64,000 nucleotides of DNA. Origin: Molossus alvarezi. Taxonomy: Eukaryota; Chordata; Mammalia; Chiroptera; Molossidae. The DNA lies in NCBI GenBank assembly GCA_037176705.1, contig CM073885.1, forward strand, positions 162,554,290-162,618,289. The letters run 5' to 3'. The position numbers and the translations under genes are program-made. The notes below the pieces were generated by a model. It saw only the letters and a program-made list of their open reading frames with translations, was not told the DNA's origin and made no database searches. This document shows, piece after piece, positions 11,196-23,258 of this stretch (positions are counted from its first letter, which is position 1; the number at the start of each line of letters is the position of its first letter).

Positions 11196-12157
11196 ATTAC
11201 TAATATTGATGCTATTACCATATCAAAGGAAGGTTACCCTAAATAACTTCTAGCTTGCCTCCTAGTTTAAGATGCCACATAAATTGCCTAGCTTTTTCCC
11301 CATAGGCAAGAATGCAACATAGTCACCACAGAGTAAAAATACAGAGCTGAGAGAACTCATAGAGTATGCAATATTCCTAAATGGTTCTCCCCTAAAATTC
11401 ATACAAGTGGAGGCATTTTCTACCTTTTGCAACACTAAATTTCACCTTTATGGAAGATCCATATTGCTACATTTAGTCTTCCACTTTAGCTCCTGGAGAT
11501 TTATTCAATCACTCAGCAGCTTATTGATGCACAATCTTGTCATCTAAAAGCAAAAGTGAAAAACTTCAGGCTGTTTTTTGAGGTGCTGCTCCGTGTTAAT
11601 GGAAGGATTTTGAAACGGCACAAGGGAAATTATTAGAAAGAAAATAAAGGCACCAGATTAAGCAAAACTATATATATATATTTAAGAGAATAATTTAAAG
11701 TTTTCCCAAATTCTTAGAAAGAAACAAAATTAGTTAACAATTCACTATCTCAAGCACATTCATTTGTTCATAGCTAAACTATAATATGACTGCAAAGATT
11801 TATGCACATAAATTTTTATAGCTTTGGGAAATAATATTACAATCATGAATATGAAATACATGCTTGTATTATTTCTTTGATGACTCACTGGTTTATAAAT
11901 CTGGTTCCTTGAAAAGAAAAACATCACCCCACCAACCCATGATACGCTTGTTCGTATGTGCAAATATTATCCATGTTGTGTTACTTCACTTTAAGGCTTT
12001 GTTTCTGGAATTTACTAGTGGTAACACAGTTGAAAGTTTTTCCTCTGAACTACTTGTAAATATGATACTACATTCATTTTTACAGTCAAGGATTATGTCA
12101 TCCTTTTTCAAGTTTAGCTTTAAAATCATTTTTCAGTAGCTTTAAAATCATTTTTCT
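11196..12157. other. Unrecognised intergenic sequence
   Basis: No repeat or gene is recognised. Overlapping opposite-strand frames (67 and 91 codons, 11760-12139) are typical of AT-rich DNA. A short duplication of 'agctttaaaatcatttttc' lies at about 12116-12157. Confidence 0.45.
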
Positions 12158-12364
12158 AGCCCTGGCCATTATGCTAAGTGGTTAGAACATCAGTCCCCAG
12201 ACAAAAGGGTTGCAGGTTCGATTTTGGTCAAGGGCATGTACCTGGGTTGCTGGTTCAAGCCTAGGCCCTGATTGGGGCTTGTGTGGGAAGCAACCAAATA
12301 ATGTATATCTCTCACATCGATGTTTCTCTGCCCGCCCCCCATACTTTCCACTCTCTCTATAAAT
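12158..12364 (+). mobile_element. VES SINE, long subtype, left part (split by SPIN-like element)
   Basis: Starts at 'gccctggccattatgctaag' and runs to 'ctctctataaat'. Its missing tail ('tatccttgggtgag') is found at about 12829-12860, beyond a SPIN-like element and a second VES. This is therefore the oldest element of the nest. Confidence 0.88.
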
Positions 12365-12587
12365 CAGTGGTCTCAACCTTTCTAATGCTGCAACCCTTTA
12401 ATACAGTTCCTCATGTTGTGGTGACCCCCAACCATAAAATTATTTTTGTTGCTACTTCATAATTGTAATTTTGCTACTGTTATGAGTCGCCATCGAAAAT
12501 ATGTGTTTTCTGATGGTCTTAGGCAACTCCTGTGAAAGGGTTGTTCAACCCCCAAAGGGGTCATGACACACAGGTTGAGAACTGCTG
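12365..12587 (-). mobile_element. SPIN-like non-autonomous hAT DNA transposon
   Basis: The 223-bp element has terminal inverted repeats. The left end CAGTGGTCTCAACC pairs with the right end GGTTGAGAACTGCTG. The reverse strand reads like the SPIN/hAT family ('gtcatgacccctttggggg', 'cctaagaccatcagaaaaca', 'atggttgggggtcaccacaa'). It has no transposase, so it is a MITE-like derivative moved in trans. The flanks share ATAAAT, consistent with an 8-bp duplication with mismatches. SPIN elements are known in vesper bats and are thought to have spread between vertebrates horizontally. The strand assignment is by convention only. Confidence 0.85.
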
Positions 12588-12599
12588 CATAAATGAATG

Positions 12600-12812
12600 G
12601 AGCCTGGCCAGTGTGGCTTAGTGGATTGAGCGTCATCCCATGGACTGAGAGGTCCAGGTTTGAATCCTGGTCAGGGCACATACCCAGGTTGTGGGCTCAA
12701 ACCCCAGTAGGGGGTATGCAGGAGGCAGCCAATTGATGTTTCTCTCTTACATTGATGTTTCTCTCTCTCTCTCTTCCTCTCTAAAAAAATCAATAAAAAC
12801 ATATTTTTTTAA
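12600..12812 (+). mobile_element. VES SINE, short subtype, nested
   Basis: Head 'gcctggccagtgtggcttag' and tail 'aaaatcaataaaaac'. It lies between the SPIN-like element and the detached tail of the first VES, so it postdates that VES. It starts 12 bases beyond the SPIN-like right end. Confidence 0.92.
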
Positions 12813-12828
12813 ATAAAAATAAATGTAA

Positions 12829-12860
12829 AAAATATCCTTGGGTGAGTATTTTTTAAAAAA
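12829..12860 (+). mobile_element. Detached 3' tail of the 12158 VES SINE
   Basis: 'aatatccttgggtgag' followed by T/A-rich sequence is the long-subtype VES ending. It completes the split copy at 12158-12364. Confidence 0.75.
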
Positions 12861-12992
12861 GTATTAAAATAATTTTTCTAAAAAGTAACATTTTCTAACT
12901 AAATTTTTATTTAAATGATTTATTCACTATATTAAGCCACCATTTTCCAGATACTGTAGGACAGTTAGATATGATCAAAAGAGACCATTTGA

Positions 12993-13200
12993 GTCTGGCT
13001 GGGGTGGCTCAGTAGTTGAGCATCAACCCATGCACCAAGAGGTCGCTGGTTCGATACCTGGTCAGGACACATGTCCAGGTTGTGGGCCTGATCCCCATTG
13101 GGGCACATGCAGGAGGCAGCCAAAGGACATTCTCTCTCATCAATATTTCTCTCTCTCTCCCTCTCTCTGAAAATCAATAAAGGAAAAAAGAAAAAAAAAA
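12993..13200 (+). mobile_element. VES SINE, short subtype, with target-site duplication
   Basis: Complete head ('tctggctggggtggctcagt') and poly(A). The flank GAGACCATTTGA at 12981-12992 recurs as AAGATCATTTGA at about 13200-13211. It is a moderately diverged copy. Confidence 0.93.
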
Positions 13201-13507
13201 AGATCATTTGACATGGTAAATCTTACTGTGCCTTAACTTTGACAAATTTTATGGCAATCTGGTCCCTGTATTATCAGGTAACTCAGCAAAATGTTTCTCA
13301 AGATTCCTAAACACTTTTACCATTACTTCCTAGTCCGTTTGTTTATTTGGCTGAAACTTGAATTTATTCAAACTAGTTTCTAGTTAATAGAAACTATTTA
13401 AAAACAAACAGAAACCAAACAGACAAAAACAGGAAAGGATGTGGTCAACATCAAGCTCTGAGGAAAGTGAACATTCTCTCTCTCTGCCATTGACATTCTT
13501 TCTTTTT

Positions 13508-13770
13508 GCCCTGGCCAGTTGCTCAGTGGTTAGAGCATTGGCCCATGTACTGAAGGGTCTAACATTCGATTCCCAGTTGAGGGCATGTACCTGGGGTGCA
13601 GGCTCAATTCCTGGCCTCAGTCGGGGAGCGTGGGGTAGGAAACCAATTCCAATTTCTCCCTCACCCCCTCCCGCTCTCATGCCCCATTCCCTTCTTCCCT
13701 CCCACTTTCTCTAAAACTCAATAAATCAATGGAACAAATATTCTCGGGTAAAGATTAACAAAAGAAAACA
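13508..13770 (+). mobile_element. VES SINE, long subtype, diverged
   Basis: Head 'gccctggccagttgctcagt', C-rich middle and tail 'attctcgggtaaagatt' followed by A-rich sequence. The 91- and 98-codon frames here are translations of this SINE on either strand, not genes. Confidence 0.88.
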
Positions 13771-14458
13771 AAACAATATGATTTTTCCTTTTAGAAAAAA
13801 AAAATCACAATGACAAAAAATTTGATATATTACACCTTTGAGGAGCCTGCAAAAGAAGGCATTTTTTCCTACAAAAAAAAAAAATCACTTTTGTTTCTGT
13901 AAAAATAAATAAATACATGGTCTTAATTGTTGGTGATTGAATAAGATAACAGGTTATATGACAAAGCACTGAAACCACTTGGACTTTAACATTCTGAGAG
14001 TTAAAATATTAAAAATATTTTTAAACCTCTTCAGTGGATTATACATAAGCATGTTCTGAAGAGAGGGTAATACAGTTAATAATATCTCTGGTAAGTTAAT
14101 CTCAGGCTGCATTGATCCTTTCAGTAGGATGCAGCAGGACTATGTTTTGAATATCATTATATATGTTATGCTGCCACAAGCTGCTTGGCCTGCTTTGATG
14201 TGAAGTCTTTGGATTGTCAGATCATAAACTGGAAACTAGTAGGACGTCTTTGTCATTCCTTGGAAGCAAACTGATGAAACCCCCCAGTGCTTTGTAGTCT
14301 GGCCGTAGAGAATGTGCTCTAGGACTTGCATAATAAATTTACAATGAGGGAGACAGACTAAGTGAGAGAAAGAGGCATGTCAGGTTGGATCAACATTGGA
14401 CTTCCCCCTCATTTTATTGAATTTGCAAGTTTCATAGATGACTGATATATTGATTAAA
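13771..14458. other. Unrecognised intergenic sequence
   Basis: No gene or repeat is recognised. There are A-rich runs at about 13796-13804 and 13872-13885. Confidence 0.45.
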
Positions 14459-14469
14459 AATTATTTCAG

Positions 14470-14718
14470 GCCCTGGCCAGTTTGTCTCAGAGATTAGAGA
14501 GTCAGCCTGTGGACCAGAGAGTCCCAGGTTTGATTCCCGCTAAGGGCACATACTTCGGTTGCAGTTTGTCCCCGGCCCCGGTTGGGGTTGTGTGGGTGAC
14601 AACTACTTGATGTGTCTCTCTCACATCGATGTTTCTCTCTCTCTCTTCCTTTCTCTCTCCCTTCCATTCTATCTGAAGATACATGTAAGGATGTCCTTGG
14701 GTGAGGATAAAAAAAATA
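14470..14718 (+). mobile_element. VES SINE, long subtype, with target-site duplication
   Basis: Full-length copy from 'gccctggccagtttgtctca' to 'gtccttgggtgaggataaaa'. AATTATTTCAG precedes it (14459-14469) and follows its tail (about 14723-14733), marking a clean retroposition. Confidence 0.95.
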
Positions 14719-15101
14719 AAAATAATTATTTCAGAGTTTACTGGGCCTTAAGCTCTTTTCCTGGTGGGGAAAAACACAGTAAATTTTGCCTTCACTTTTA
14801 AGGATTTTATAGTCTTGTGGAGGAGGAAAAAAATCATGTTAATAGCAGAGCATTATCTGATCTTTTTTTTTACTAAGTTTTTTTGGTGTTGTTACAGATG
14901 TTTCTCCTTCTTCCCCCATTGACACCGTCCTCCTGATTCCAAACACCACCCCCACCCCCTACCCGGCATTGTTGTCTTTCCCCATTGGTTATGCACATAT
15001 GCATATAAGATCTTTGGTTATCTCCCCCCCCAGCCCTCTCTTCTGAGGTTTGTCAGTATGAACCCTACTTCCATGTCTCTAGGTCTATTTTGTTCATCAG
15101 C

Positions 15102-18100
15102 TTATTTTGTTTGTAATATGCCAGAAATAAGGGAGATCATGTGATATTTGTCTTTCTCTGATTGGCTTATTTCACTTAGCATAATACTCTCCAGGTCTAC
15201 TCTTGTCATCTCAAAGGATAAGAGATCTTTCTTTCTAACAGCTGCATAGTACTCCATTGTGTATATGTACCACTGCTTTTTTATCTATTCGTCTACTGAT
15301 GGACACTTAGGCTGTTTCCAGATCTTACCATTGTAAACAGTGCTGCTATGAACATGGAGGTACATATATTCTTTCTGATTGGTGTTTCAGGCTTCTTCGG
15401 ATATACTCTTAGAACTGGGATCACTGGGTCCTATGGCAGATCAATTTTTAATTTTTTGAAGAATCACCATATAGTTTTCCATAGTGGCTGCACCAGTCTG
15501 CATTCCCACCAGCAGTGTACTAGGGTCTCCTTTCCTCCACACCCTCACCAGCACTTATTGTGATAAATTCTTGATCACAGCCATTCTGATATGTGTGAGG
15601 TGATACCTCATAGTCCTTTTAATTTGCATCTCTCTGATGGTTAGTGATGTTGAGCATTATTTCATATGTCCCTTGGCCATCTGTATGTCCTGTTTGGAGA
15701 GGTTTCTATTTAGATCTTTTGCCAATTTTTTAATTGGTTATTTGTCTTCCTTTTGTTGAGTTGTATGAGTACTCTATATATTTTTGAGAGTAACCCTTTA
15801 TCAGATGTATCGTTGGGAGTTATGCTCTCCCGTATAGTAGGTTACCATTACATTTTGATGGTTGTTTCTTTTGCTGTGCAGAAGCTTTATAGTTTGATGT
15901 AGTCCCATGTATTCATTTTTCCTTTGTTTCTCTTGCCTTAGGTGTTGTATCAGTGAAAATTCTGCTGTGTGTGATGTCTGAAATTTTGTTGCCTACATAT
16001 TCCTCTAGGATTTTTAAGGATTCATGAGTCATATTTATGTATTTTATTCACTTTGAGTCTATTCTTGTGAGTTGTGTAAGTTGGTGGTCTAGTTTCATTT
16101 TTTGCATGAAGGTGTCCAATTTTCCCAATACCATTTATTAAAGAGGCTGTCTTTACTCCATTGTATGCTCTTGCCACCTTTGTCAAATATTAATTGAGTG
16201 TAAAGTTCTGGGTCACTTTCTGGGTTCTGCGTTCTGTTCCATCAATCTATATGCCTTTTCTTGTGCTAGTTCCAGGCTGTTTGATTACAATGCCTTGTAG
16301 TATAACCAGATATCTGCTATTGTGATGCCTCCTACTTTGTTCTTCTTTTTGAAGATTGCTGTGGCTATTCAGAATCTATTTTGATTCCATATAAACCTGT
16401 GGAGTTTTATTCTAGTTCCGTGAATTATGTCATTGGTATTTTAATGGGGATTACATTGAATCTATAGATTTCTTTGAATAGTATGAAAATTTTAATGATG
16501 TTAATTCTTCCAATCCATGAATAAGGTATATGCTTCTGCTTTATTATAACTTCCTCTATTTGTTTTTTCAATGACCTGTAGTTGTCTGAGAACAGGTCCT
16601 TTATTTCTTTGATTAAGTTTATTCCTAGGTATCTTAGTTTATTTGGCTGCAATGGTAAATAGGATATTTTTTTAGTTTCTCTTTCTGTGAGTTCATTATT
16701 GGTGTATACAAATACTGTCAATCTATTAGTGTTAATTTTGCTACTTTGCCAAATTTATTTATTAAATCCAGTAGGTTTTTGATGGAATCTTTAGGGTTTT
16801 CTATATACAATATCGTGTCATTTGCAAATAATGACAGTTTCACTTGCTCCTTTCAAATTTGGATCCCTTTTATTTTTATTTCATGTCTAATTGCTGTGGA
16901 CAAGACTTCCAGAACTATGTTAAATAAGAGTGGCGAAAGTGGACATCCCTGTCTGGTTCCTATTCTTATAGGAAATGCTTTTGATTTTTGCCAATTAAGT
17001 ATGATGTTGGCTTTAGGTTTTTCATATATGGCCTTTATTATGATATGGTCCCTCTATTCCCACATTGGGGAGCATTTTTATCAAATTGGGTGCTGGGTTT
17101 TGTTGAATGTTTTTTCCACACTATTGATATGATCATATGTTTTTTATAATTCATTTTGTTTATGTGGTGTATCACATTTATTGATTTGCAAATATTGTAC
17201 CAGCCTTGCATCCTTGGGATGACTCCAACTTGGTCATGGTGAATAATTATTTTACTGAATTGATGGATCAAGTTTGCTAATATTTTGTTCAGGATTTTAG
17301 CATCTATGATTATTAGGGATATTGACCTGAGGCTTTTTTTATTTGAAGTGTCTTTATCTTGTTTTGGAATTAGAATTATGCTGGCCTCATAAAATGAGGT
17401 TAGAAGTCTTCCTTCTTCTTGAATTTTTTGAAATAGTTTGAGAAGAATGGGTGTTAGTTCTTCTTTGAATATTCAGTGAAACTCCCCCCATGAAGACTAC
17501 CAGGCCCGGGCTTTTGTTTGCTGGCACTTTCTTGATTACATCTTCAATTTTCTTGGTTGTTATTAGTCTGTTCAAGTTTTCTCACTCTTCCGAGTTCAGT
17601 TTTGGGAGACTGTGTGATTCTAGAAATTTGTCCATTTCACCTAGATTGTCCAATTTCTTGGCGTATAATTGTTCATGATATTTTTAAATGATCCTTTGTA
17701 TTTCTGTGGTGTCAGTTGTTACTTCTCCTTTTTTGTTTCTGATTTTGCTTATTTGGATCCTCTCTCTTTGTTTCTTGGTGAGACTGGCTAAAGGTCCATC
17801 AACCTTGCTTATCTTTTCATAGAACAGGCTCTTTGTTTCATTGATCTTTTGAATTGTTTTTTTTTAGTCTCTATGTCATTTATTTCTGCTCTGATCTTTA
17901 CTCTTTATTTCCTTCTACTTGTTCTGGGTTTTAAGTTTTTTTTTACTTACTAGTTTTTTCAGCTGTAGGGTTAGAAAATTAATTAGAAATTGTTCATGTT
18001 TCTTGAGGTAGGCCTGTAGTACTATGAACTTCCCTCACAGGACTGTTTTCACTGCATCCCATAGATGTTGTGTTGTTGTGTGTTCATTTTCATTTGTTTC

Positions 18101-18900
18101 CAGGAAGTTTATAATTTCTCCCTTGATCTCGTTGGTAATTCATTCATTGTTTAATAACATCCTATTTAACTTCCATGTGTTTGAATGTTTTTGAGTGTTT
18201 TTGTTGTAATTGATTTCTGGTTTCATGCCATTGTGATCTGAGAAGATGCTTAATATGATTTCATTACTCTTGAACTTATAGAGACATAGTTTGTGTGCTA
18301 ACATGTGGCATATCTTTGAGAATGTCCCATGTGCACTTGAGAAGCATGTGAATTATTCAACTTTGGGATGAAATGTTCTGTAGATATCTATTAAATGCAT
18401 TTGATGTAGTGCATCATTTAGAGTCTCTGTTTTCTTGTTAATTTTTTGTCTAGAGGATCTATCCAGTGATGTCAGTGGGGTTTTGAAGTCCCCTACTATG
18501 ATTGTATTGCTGTCAATTTGTCCTTTGAAATCTTCCAGAAGTTTTTTAATGTATTTTGGTGTTCCTATGTTGGGTGCATAAATGTTTAACAAGGTTATAT
18601 CCTCCTGATGGATACATCCTGTCAATATTATGTAGTGGTCTCTAGGTATGGCCTTCATTTTGAAGTCTACTTTATTGGATATGAGTATTGCTCCCCCAGC
18701 TTTTTTCCTTTCCGTTGGCTTGGAAATTTTTTTATCCCTTTACTTTCAACTGATGTGAGTCTTTTGTTGTGAGGTGGATCTCTTGTAAACAACATAGATA
18801 TGAGTCATGCTTTCTTATCCATTCAGCTACTCTGTTTCTTTTTATAGGGATTTTAATACATTTACATTATGGTTATTGATATATTCTTATTTATTGCCAT
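15102..18900 (-). pseudogene. L1-A ORF2 pseudogene (endonuclease-reverse transcriptase)
   Basis: Remains of the L1 ORF2 protein, which nicks target DNA and reverse-transcribes RNA. The start Met (minus strand, 18898-18900) lies in 'MAINKNIS', equivalent to the start in L1-B. An endonuclease fragment containing 'NIYAPNIG' and 'GDFKT' (18353-18658) and reverse-transcriptase fragments (16425-16721, 17038-17575) lie in different frames. The catalytic FADD box is changed to FAND near 16822-16833, which removes a metal-binding aspartate. Together with many stops, this makes the copy dead. The stop equivalent lies near 15102. Confidence 0.9.
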
Positions 18901-18942
18901 TTTTGTTCACTACGGTTATATTTTCTTTCCCACTTCTGCTAA

Positions 18943-19808
18943 TTACAACAGTCCTTTTAAAATTTCTTGCAGTGCTGGTTTGGTACTAATGTATTCCCTT
19001 AGCCTTTTTTTTTCTTTGTCTGGGAAACTCTTTATTTCACCTTCTATTTTGTATGATACCCTTGCTGGATAGAGTAGTCTTGGATTCAGATTCTTGTTTT
19101 TCATGATTTTGATTACTTCATGACATTTCCTTCTTGCCTAAGTGTTTCTGTTGAGAAGTCAGCAGATAGCCTTATGGGGGTTCCTTTGTAGGTAACCTGT
19201 TGTTTATCTCTTACTGCCTATAGGATTCTCTCCTTGTCTTTAATTTCTGGCATTTTAATTATTATTTCTCTTGGTGTGAGCCTGTTTGGGTTCTTCTTAG
19301 TCAGAGCCCTCTGTGCTTCTTGAACGTTTTTGCCTTTTTTCTTCATGGAGTTTGGGAAGTTTTCCATCACTATTTCTTGAAATATATTTCTAACCCTTGC
19401 TCATTTTCTTCTGGCACCCCTATGATGCAGATTCTATTACATTTCAAATTGTCCCATAGTTCTCTTAGGCTGTCTTTCTGTTTTTTTTTTGGTTCTCTGA
19501 TTGGGTGTTTTTTTTCTACCCTGTCTTCTAATTTACTGATCTGATCCTCGGCTTCCTCTACTCTTCTGGTTATTCCTTTCAATGTGTTCTTTATTTCTGC
19601 TATGTCATTCTTCATTTCCAATGGTTGATTTTCATTGTTTCTTTATCTTTACTCACGCTGTTAAGCTCTTTACTTATGCTGTTGAGTTTCCTCATAATTA
19701 TTACTCAGAATTCTACCTCTGATATCTTACTTAATTCCATTTTATTTATCTCTTCTCCTGTAGAATCTTTTGTTCTTTTATTTGGGATTTGTTTCTTTGT
19801 TTTGCCAT
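18943..19808 (-). pseudogene. L1-A ORF1 pseudogene
   Basis: Remains of the L1 RNA-binding ORF1 protein. The clearest piece is 19370-19621, a heptad-rich coiled-coil end ('VEEAEDQISKLEDRVEK') followed by the start of the RNA-recognition domain ('CIIGVPEENEQG'). The start codon equivalent is at 19806-19808 and the stop at 18943-18945, just upstream of ORF2. Several frame breaks separate the parts. Confidence 0.85.
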
Positions 19809-20654
19809 TTTGGCTGTTTCAGTGGGTTTCGGAGCCTGACAAATTTTCTCTCTGGGTATTGTTGTTCTGCTGGATGTGGCTCCCTGTACTTGGTTTGGAT
19901 GAGTGTGTGAGGACCCATGTTAAACATCACTGTCTAGTCTTACTTTCCTGAGTAGATTTGCAGGCCAAAAAAAGGTTCAGTTATTCTCTAGGATTTGCCT
20001 TCAGGCTATTAGTTTCAGTTACTTGATGAGCCTTGATTTGTAGCCCTCAGTTGAATGAAAAATTGTTCAGATGTAAGAGGATTTCCAGCAGGTAGGGCAC
20101 TTGCTTTTGTGATACTCTATAGGTTAATGAGCCTCAGTTTGCATTTCTCTGGCCTGGCCTGGTGGTATTAAATTCCTGAGGGAGGGGCTGTTGCTTCTCC
20201 CCAGGTTTTTGGGAAGGGGTTCTTTGAGTAAGATGGCTACTGTTCTATGAGGGAGAGAGTCAGCATAAACCTCACTGTGTCCTCCCCTGAAGCTCTCTCC
20301 TGAGCCAGGAGCCCCAGAATCTCTCCACACTGTTCCAGTCCAGTCTGCCCTCCCTCTGCTGGAGCCCAATGTGAGTGGCTGGAGCTGATTTGGTGCTTTT
20401 TAAAATGCTGCTTTCTCAGTGGGAACTGCTCACAGCTAAAACAGCTCTCAGCTGCTGTCCGTGGGTTCCCAGCCTGCCCTCTTGTGCCTCTGTGTTCCTA
20501 CCAGGCTCGATTTGGCATTCTTTTTCTGTCCCTGGTTATGCAGGTCCTCTCCAGCTGCTTTTCAGTTGGTTTTCCCAATGATTTGTCTTTATTTTAGTTG
20601 TAAGTCCAGTTTGGTCCTGGGAGACAGTCTGTATAGCTTCCATTACCTCTGCCA

Positions 20655-20662
20655 CCATTTTT
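20655..20662 (-). promoter_or_regulatory. YY1-like site at L1-A 5' end
   Basis: The minus strand begins with AAAAATGGTGGC, containing an AANATGG core. A YY1 site near +10 to +20 positions transcription starts in human L1. The similar motif here is seen directly, and its function is inferred. Confidence 0.45.
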
Positions 20663-20689
20663 CCTCTCCCCCAGATTATCTGTTCTTGA

Positions 20690-22564
20690 TTCTCTGCATA
20701 CAGACTAGTGACTTAACTCTTTAATTTCTATGGTTTCATGTTTAGATGTTCCTTTACCATGAAGTCATTTTATGTCTGGAAAGTATATTTTCGAATCAGT
20801 TTACTCCTATGGACACTATACATGTCCTAAAGTCCTTTTTAAAGCAGCAAACGTTTACCAGTAACTGATCTAGAAAGTAGATTTTATAAATTTTCCTGTG
20901 AAGGAATTAGCCAGGAATGTAATTTATTCTAGTTTTCCCTCATAAAACATTTTAGGGAGCTTCATTAAACTTCAACCAGAGGGTGATTCAGAAAGGGATA
21001 AAAATAAAAACAAAATTACTGTTACTTCATAGCAACTTTAGAAATAATGTGAATTAGAATGATTGAAGTAGTGGAAACTAAAAACCAAAATAAAGGTTGA
21101 GATGTCAACAAAACTGGTTATATCTATGCCTTAATTATTCTTGCTTTACAAATAAGATCATTTTATCACTTCATGAGCATAATCTTATTTCACCCTTGTA
21201 CTAGTTCCTGTGACTTTTAAAAAACACTAAGTGCCTCAAAATTGTTAGTTTTGTATATTGTGTTTCTGTGCTAGCAATTCTTTAACCATATTGGTTTTAA
21301 AAAAAAAATACTGAATTGTGACCTGGGCATTAGAAAAATAATTATAATAAATGAAATTACTTGATCGCCTAAGGTTCTTTCCAGCTGAAGCCTTAGTGAA
21401 TAATTGGTCCATCTGAATCTCCTTCTTACTTATCACCCACATTATGGGAAATATTATGGAGCTTTCTTTTCTATTGCAACATAAGCCCCATTATCCTTAA
21501 TACTAAAAGCAAAGAAAAGTAACCACCTTACACTTATTTCTCATACCATTAACGTTATGGGAATCTAGGTGGTTGTTACAGTGTTTTGCTGCAGAGCTCA
21601 TTTCTTTTTGTTCCCATCAAATATGACTTTATTAACCCCAGTATGGTATGGTTCATAGAAAATGAAAACCTTTAGATACCTTTTATAGTGTTTTCTGCAG
21701 GTTGTTTAAAAGCTTCACTGTATTTTATGAAATGACTTCTCCAGTGTCAAACAAAAAATAATTTTAAAATATCTACCAGAGGGTTTTATTTCAGTGATTT
21801 TAAGAAAAAAAATACCCAATATATTCTATTCTTATTTCTTCTTTTGAACAGGAGTTGGGTGATGAAACTCCTCATTTAAGATACACATGACAGCTAATGT
21901 CAAAATAAGATTTTAAATAAAACAGGCAAAGAGATATAGGGTAGGTGGGAGAATGGAGGTCATCCAGAAAAACATAGCAACATGAACATTACTCTTACAA
22001 ACAGAACAAGAGACTTGAATATTGGGATATCTTTACTTATGTGACAAGACCAGTAATAGTTTTACCTATGTCATCTTGTGCTTAAACACAGAACACAAAA
22101 ATAACATTATTTTGGAAAGATGATCTTTTTTTTCTAGGGAATTCAGCCTAAAAAATAAATTGATGTTGTTTTTTTTATTCCCTACTCTTTCAGAGAATCC
22201 AATACAATGATATTTTCATTGATCTATTGATCATGATGACTATTGTTGGTACTAACAGAAGTGCATTTTTTTACAAAAGGATTGTTCTCCATCAGCACAT
22301 TTATGAATTAGTGTGGATTGATCATGCTTACCCTAGTTGCAGATTTTCCTTATCTCTAGTGGTACATTCTGTTATTTCCAATTTTCTGTAAACAATGTGT
22401 TTGCATTATATAAGATTTCCACATATTTCTATATTTAATATCCACTTTTTCCAAGTGTTTTTATTTAATTTATATAAAAAAATAGTATCTCCTTTACTTA
22501 CCATCTTCATGGTGCAATGTGCAATTAGCATCTGTCCTATACTATCATAAATTTCAAAATCAAA
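20690..22564. other. Unrecognised AT-rich intergenic sequence
   Basis: No gene or repeat family is recognised in this 1.9-kb stretch between L1-A and L1-B. The longest frame is 65 codons (minus, 21245-21442) and shows no recognisable features. Confidence 0.5.
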
Positions 22565-22569
22565 CGAAT

Positions 22570-22640
22570 TCCTTTTAAAGAATATCTACTATGTACACGG
22601 TACAGCTCTTTAATAGATCTCATCCACCACCTAACTAAAT
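22570..22640 (+). repeat. Possible MIR relic
   Basis: 'aatatctactatgtacacgg' followed by 'cagctctttaatagatctca' resembles a MIR start. A possible continuation lies near 22880-22935 ('cttctccaaagtcatggagt'). This is a weak call. Confidence 0.4.
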
Positions 22641-23258
22641 CCCTATTTTTAAAAGCAATCAAGTGAAATGTTTCTAAAATTCATCCTGAAGAAAACTCTC
22701 TCTCATCCAAACTCTTACTGACAAATTTGAAGTTAATGGGGAAGAAAGGAGAACAAACTCACTTGTGATGAATTCATGCTTTATGGTGCATGCTGAGCTA
22801 TATGTAGTATTTTCCTTCAAACACCATACAAGCTGTACACTACTGACCACATCAGGGAAAAATATGGGATGCAGAGTGGAATGACTTCTCCAAAGTCATG
22901 GAGTGAGGACTCAGATCCAGTCCTTTCACAATGATGCATCCTTATACAAATTGTAGATAGAAGTGTATATTCATCATTGGAATTTTTGGCTGTCCATATT
23001 TTTTTCTTTCTTTCTTTTCTTTTTTTTTTTTTATTAATTAATTTTTGTTACAGATGTTTCTCCTTTTTCCCCATCTGATTCCCCCCTTCCCCTCCCTCCC
23101 TTTCCCCAGATTGTTGTCCATGTCCACTGTTCATGCATACATGCATATAAGTTCGGTGGTTCATCCCTTCCCCACATCCCCCCTCTTTAGGGGATTGTCA
23201 GTCTGTACCCCGCTTCTGCATCTCTGGGACTACCCCATTCCTCAAACTGTTATGTTCA

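Larger units (their letters stand above)
14865..20672 (-). mobile_element. L1-A: near full-length old L1, antisense
   Basis: A 5.8-kb LINE-1 on the minus strand. Its poly(A) and 3' UTR are at the left (14865-15100), followed by ORF2, ORF1 and a 5' UTR ending at about 20672 with the 'aaaaatggtggcagag' start on the minus strand. ATTATCTG(A/T)TCTT flanks it (14852-14864 and about 20675-20687), so both ends are original. Both ORFs are full of stops and frameshifts. It resembles L1-E in its 5' UTR, which suggests the same older subfamily. Confidence 0.95.
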
